Of a DNA stretch of 5,836 bases, positions 5,589 to 5,836 are shown one piece after another. Each line of letters starts with the position of its first letter. Position 1 is the stretch's first letter. Location: the NCBI GenBank assembly GCA_020532365.1, contig JAJBBL010000212.1:1-5836 (forward strand). The letters are read 5' to 3'. The translations under genes and the position numbers were made by a program. The stretch is from Candidatus Cloacimonadota bacterium. Its GTDB lineage: Bacteria > Cloacimonadota > Cloacimonadia > Cloacimonadales > JAJBBL01. Under the pieces are notes generated by a model that was not told the DNA's origin, made no database searches, and worked only from the letters and a program-made list of their open reading frames with translations.

Positions 5589-5836
5589 ATGCGAAGCGTT
5601 AAATATTTAGTTCTATCATTAGTAGGGGTCTTATTTTTAAGCACCTTTTTATTCGGTTTAGATTACGTTCCGAGAGAGATAATCGTTAAAACGACAGAGC
5701 CTTTGAGCGTAAGGAGTGTTGATGAAATACATTTTGGCGTAGCCGATTTAGATAACTTTATCGCTCTAAAGGGGGCACGCCAAGTCAAGGTGATGACCCC
5801 ATCTCCAACGAATAGGTATTACACGGTTAGACTGAA
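5589..5836 (+). CDS. N-terminus of an exported protein, possibly a subtilase (S8) precursor (truncated by window edge)
   Basis: An ATG at 5589 opens a frame that runs uninterrupted to the window end (82 full codons). GAGGA (5578-5582) lies six bases upstream, and only 15 bases separate it from the stop of the PorV-like gene, so the two are probably co-transcribed. Residues 1-23 form a signal peptide (basic start, hydrophobic core, end near FLFG). The next residues, LDYVPREIIVKT, resemble the 'x-x-(V/I)PGEIIVKFK' opening of propeptides in secreted subtilisin-like proteases. The later NRYYTVRL fits the strand that ends such N-terminal segments in FCB-group proteins. No catalytic residue is reached, so the S8 assignment is tentative; another cargo or surface protein with the same N-terminal module is possible. 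Confidence 0.75.
   Translation, partial: MRSVKYLVLSLVGVLFLSTFLFGLDYVPREIIVKTTEPLSVRSVDEIHFGVADLDNFIALKGARQVKVMTPSPTNRYYTVRL

Overview
The window (5836 bases, fairly AT-rich, all recognisable genes on the + strand) looks like the chromosome of a Gram-negative bacterium of the FCB group. Candidatus Cloacimonadota is my best guess. The grounds are a large exported protein with a type IX secretion (T9SS)-like C-terminal sorting domain, directly followed by a PorV/PorQ-type outer-membrane protein. The phylum is an inference from protein style; no rRNA or other marker is present.

Layout. Bases 1-100 look like the right end of an IS3-family-like insertion sequence: the last 26 codons of an open frame with a transposase-like tail, then a terminus-like sequence. 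Bases 101-534 are non-coding and AT-rich, with short repeats and a weak promoter candidate. Bases 535-1095 encode elongation factor P (efp). Bases 1170-1382 encode a 70-residue basic protein with a CxxC...CxC zinc-ribbon pattern and a strong ribosome binding site. A 15-bp terminator hairpin (1413-1450) closes this efp unit.

The second unit starts after the terminator. Its leader (about 1451-1536) holds a 14-bp perfect palindrome and several mutually exclusive RNA pairings, one of which reaches the start codon. It is followed by three closely spaced genes. The first (1537-4635) encodes a 1032-residue secreted M6-peptidase-like protein in which the zinc-binding HExxH has become HLYGR, so it is probably a pseudo-peptidase. 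The second (4668-5573) encodes a PorV/PorQ-type beta-barrel protein. The third (5589 to the window edge) is the start of another exported protein whose N-terminus resembles a subtilase (S8) propeptide.

How they fit together. The efp unit is translation housekeeping: EF-P relieves ribosome stalling at polyproline, and the small zinc-ribbon protein may be ribosome- or RNA-associated. The second unit is an envelope and secretion cluster, with a T9SS-type cargo, a PorV-like outer-membrane factor and a second probable exported protein. The points most worth a second look are the dead M6 active site inside this cluster, the uncharacterised zinc-ribbon gene beside efp, and the structured leader of the cargo gene.
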